Shown: positions 18,842-21,257 of the stretch, piece after piece
How the letters are laid out: every line of letters begins with the position of its first letter
Position numbering within the stretch: position 1 is the first letter of the stretch
Origin: Hypsibius dujardini
Lineage: Eukaryota; Tardigrada; Eutardigrada; Parachela; Hypsibiidae
NCBI GenBank assembly: GCA_001579985.1
Contig: LRSR01004530.1
Location: 1-21,257, forward strand
Length of the DNA stretch: 21,257 nucleotides
Reading direction: 5' to 3'
The notes under the pieces: model-generated
Told to the model about the DNA's origin: nothing
Database searches by the model: none
Seen by the model: only the letters and a program-made list of their open reading frames with translations
Made by a program: the position numbers and the translations under genes

Positions 18842-21065
18842 ATGCTCCGGACCGTTACCCGTCGCATCCTCTTCTCCTTCTCCCATTCCCAGGCACCACA
18901 CAAGCGGTGCCTCTCCTCCCGCCTCTGTTTTAATAATCCCTCCGGAATCGGGAGAGTGAGTGGTATGCACAGCGGCAGCGGCGACAACAATCTCCCCACC
19001 GACAAAATCATGCCTGGATTTCAGGTGCAAGAGTTCGGCGGCCTTCATCACGACGACTACCGACTCTTCCTCAGTAAGTGCACATTTCATTAAAATACAT
19101 GTACGATTAATTCATATAAAAAAAAACGAAAAAAATATTGTTCATTTTAATTTTATTTAATTTTTGTATCGTTTTTAAGTTTAAGGCTATGGAGATTCAT
19201 GTGTGAAGCTGTGTAGTTTAATGGGCGCATGGAGGCTGGACCCCCAGGCTGAATGCGCCGTCTGCATTGTGGGGCGCTCAGTTGGACCCCCAGGCTAAAT
19301 GTGCCCAAGTTTGTTAAATAGAATACAGTAGATACATAGTTTATTATTTTTTAAATTAATTAACTAATGGTTGATTCAGATTTTAATTAATTTTATCATT
19401 GAAGTGTAGCATTATTGGAATTAATGTAAAATTTAATTATTTAATTGGCGGATTGGAGGTTTGTTTGAAGTTGAGGGGTCTAAGGGTGAGGGGCACTCAC
19501 AAGAGAACAATTACCAGAGCGACCCTCCGATCGTGACCGAACTTTTTTTTGAATACCATGTCCCCTAACATGATTTTAAGAAATGAGACTCGAGGCAAAG
19601 AGTTTCTCGTTCAACGGAGAGAAATTCGGAAGATCTCAATTGGCGCACGTACATTGCAATAGTCATGAGCGCTTGATTGCTTGATACGGCACTGTAACGG
19701 CGCGTACTAAAACATGTGCTGTGCGCGTGTGCTGTGGCCTTAGCTACTTTAAACATTGTTTGTTTTTTGTCCAATTTTGTTAAAAAAATTGTCCAAGAAA
19801 TACTGTAGTAGTACTGCACTGCACCGTACTTGAGTACACAACCAGCACAGCACACGCGCACAGCACACGCGCACAGCACACGCGCGCAGCACATGTTTTA
19901 GTACGTGCCGTTACAGTGCAGTATCATTCAATCAAGCGCTCATGACTATTGCAATGTACGTGCGCCAATTGAGCTCTTCCGAATTTCCCCCTGTCGAACG
20001 GGGAATTCTTTGCCGCGAGTCATATTTTTTTAAATCATGTTAGGGGACATAGTATTCAGGAAAAAAGTTTGGTCACGATCGGAGGGTCACGCTGTTAATT
20101 ATTCCCTTGTCAGCTGGACCGCCAAGGTAAATATCACCCGGCCTCCCCCTCCGTGGGTTCTCTTCTCATTGTCGCCTTGCTTGTTTTCACTGCTCTTTCC
20201 CAGCACTCCTTTGATAGACTTTTTATTTTCACAGCCAGTGGGAATGTCCCTGTATCTCCATTCCACGATGTGCCGCTCTACGTCGACGACAAAGGTGTGC
20301 AGGGGGGAGGGAATTCTCGATGGAAACGGGCCTTTTTTCCGCATATCTTTTTACCGTTGAACTTTTTCTGTAGGCTTCGCTGTAGATCGCCCCGGCAAGG
20401 GCATCTACAATATGGTCGTGGAAATTCCACGATGGACCAACGCCAAAATGGAGGTTGTGTTTGCGGTTGAAAATGCCATTTGCCGATCGGCCAAAATTGA
20501 TTATGCAGTTCTTCGATTGATTGATTGATATGTGCAGGTTATCGATTGATTGATTGATGTCTCTGGGTCATTGATTGATTGATTCATGTTTGCAGGTTAT
20601 CGATTGATTGATTGATGTCTGTGGGTCATTGATTGATTGATTGATGGCTGTCAGCATAATCAGTTGATTGATTTATTGGCTGTTCTATCTCGCTTTCGAT
20701 TAATTGATTGATTATTCGATTTTTTCATAATCTTTTTAGCTTTTTTTGAATTCGATATTTTCATTGGATTCACTTTAAAAGATGTACATTTGCTGCTTAG
20801 TTAACTGTGAGATATTTTTATTTATGGTAATTAATGCTCATTTAATTTGATTTTGTTTTATATTTGATGCTCTTTTGGGTTGGTTCGGAGTTTTGTTTAG
20901 GATCGTTAAAAAGAGCAAAATCTGATCATTTATTTCATCCTTTAGGTGAACACGAAGGAGCCGTTGAACCCGATCAAGCAGGACGTGAAGAAGGGCAAGG
21001 CGCGTTTCGTGTGCAATGTGTTCCCGCATAAGGGCTACATCTGGAACTACGGAGCATTCCCTCAG
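18842..21065 (+). CDS. PPA: Soluble (family I) inorganic pyrophosphatase, 5' part
   Basis: Hydrolyses pyrophosphate to phosphate with Mg2+, pulling biosynthetic reactions forward. Exons 18842-19073, 20235-20294, 20374-20453 and 20946-21065 (232, 60, 80, 120 nt) keep one frame and give 164 residues; the rest lies past the right edge. Motifs: SPFHDVPLY (85-93), [13 protein letters not shown] with E114 and K122, [14 protein letters not shown] with R144, and [11 protein letters not shown] with Y159. These correspond to yeast active-site residues E48, K56, R78 and Y93. The metal-binding DxDPxD segment is not yet reached. The first 35 residues are rich in Arg and Ser and lack acidic residues, a typical mitochondrial presequence. 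In-frame ATGs at codons 42 (18965) and 57 (19010) could start a cytosolic form. The vertebrate PPA1/PPA2 distinction cannot be applied here, so the symbol is generic. Confidence 0.93.
19223..19306. repeat. Short direct repeat with hairpin potential, pyrophosphatase intron 1
   Basis: TGGACCCCCAGGCT occurs at about 19237 and 19283, each preceded by a GGGCGC block and followed by AATG and GCC/CCC. The first copy can fold with GGCGCAT against ATGCGCC. Two copies only. Confidence 0.7.
19499..20110. mobile_element. 612-bp foldback element (MITE-like) in pyrophosphatase intron 1
   Basis: Left arm 19499-19737 and right arm 20110-19872 are inverted copies of each other, 239 bp each, around a 134-bp centre. 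Matching blocks include ACCCTCCGATCGTGACC, ATGTCCCCTAACATGA, AATTGGCGCACGTACATTGC, GTCATGAGCGCTTGATTG and GTACTAAAACATGTGCTG. The outer ends begin ACAAG. Scattered mismatches show it is not new. No coding capacity and no clear target-site duplication were seen, so the exact ends are uncertain. It lies on the transcribed strand of an intron and could fold as a long hairpin RNA. Confidence 0.85.
19845..19886. repeat. 13-bp tandem repeat at the foldback loop edge
   Basis: CACAGCACACGCG repeats about three times at the inner end of the right arm. The left arm has one copy, so the expansion came after the arms formed. Confidence 0.85.
20510..20712. repeat. (ATTG)n with 58-bp higher-order units, pyrophosphatase intron 3
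   Basis: ATTGATTG runs with an interspersed block TGCAGGTTATCGATTGATTG at 20533 and 20591 (58-bp period), and GTCATTGATTGATTGATT after each. The intron is 492 bp. Confidence 0.93.
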
Positions 21066-21204
21066 GTCAGTCCACCCACCCTCCCCCCCTGCCCGCCTAC
21101 ACAGTCAGCTGTCCATGTGCTAAAATTGATAGCTCATTATGTTGATTGAGGTGAACATGAGTGAAATTCATCGATTTTTGCCACATCTAAATTAGAATAC
21201 GATC

Positions 21205-21252
<48 letters not shown>

Positions 21253-21257
21253 GCCTG
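21205..21257. repeat. (CTGT)n microsatellite at right edge
   Basis: A nearly perfect CTGT run continues out of the window, 139 bp into pyrophosphatase intron 4. Confidence 0.97.

Noticed and set aside
18794-19090. 98-codon open frame on the - strand
   Set aside because: It is antisense to pyrophosphatase exon 1, whose frame, splice sites and homology are clear.
19565-19894. 109-codon open frame on the - strand
   Set aside because: It lies across one arm and the loop of the foldback element, and its Cys/Ala-rich start comes from the 13-bp repeat.

Overview
The window is nuclear DNA of a eukaryote, almost certainly an invertebrate animal with a compact genome. All the genes are interrupted by GT-AG introns, five genes fit in 21 kb, and one (MISP/AKAP2-like) belongs to a family I know only from animals. 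I cannot name the species. The most obvious trait is simple-sequence DNA: arrays of the tetranucleotide ACAG/CTGT lie in many introns and intergenic spaces, and a second motif, ATTG/CAAT, fills several others.

Layout, left to right. (1) 81-911, + strand: 3' part of a mitochondrial dicarboxylate carrier (SLC25A10-like), four exons; the 5' part lies outside the window. (2) 912-2035: convergent intergenic space with a CTGT array and a pentanucleotide array. (3) 6858-2036, - strand: a complete 6-phosphogluconate dehydrogenase in 15 exons. When joined these keep one frame and give 483 residues. (4) 6859-7787: the upstream region of that gene, with ETS-like and antioxidant-response-like motifs. (5) 10699-7788, - strand: a probable MISP/AKAP2-type cytoskeletal adaptor, five exons, about 619 residues. 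(6) 10700-13634: a spacer with no gene I can support. (7) 18080-13635, - strand: a complete PCID2 (TREX-2 complex, PCI domain), ten exons, 442 residues. (8) 18081-18841: a divergent promoter region of about 760 bp. (9) 18842 to the right edge, + strand: 5' part of a soluble inorganic pyrophosphatase with a mitochondrial-type presequence. Its first intron holds a 612-bp foldback element with two 239-bp arms.

The genes do not form an operon or one pathway. 6PGD makes NADPH in the pentose phosphate pathway, the dicarboxylate carrier moves malate, succinate and phosphate across the inner mitochondrial membrane, and pyrophosphatase recycles pyrophosphate. PCID2 acts in mRNA export and the MISP-like protein probably acts at actin or the cell cortex. 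They look like an ordinary cluster of mostly housekeeping genes. The unusual part is the non-coding DNA: introns are either about 60-110 bp or several times longer, and repeats account for most of the extra length. Exon boundaries were worked out by eye from splice signals, reading-frame continuity and remembered family sequences; no alignment was run.
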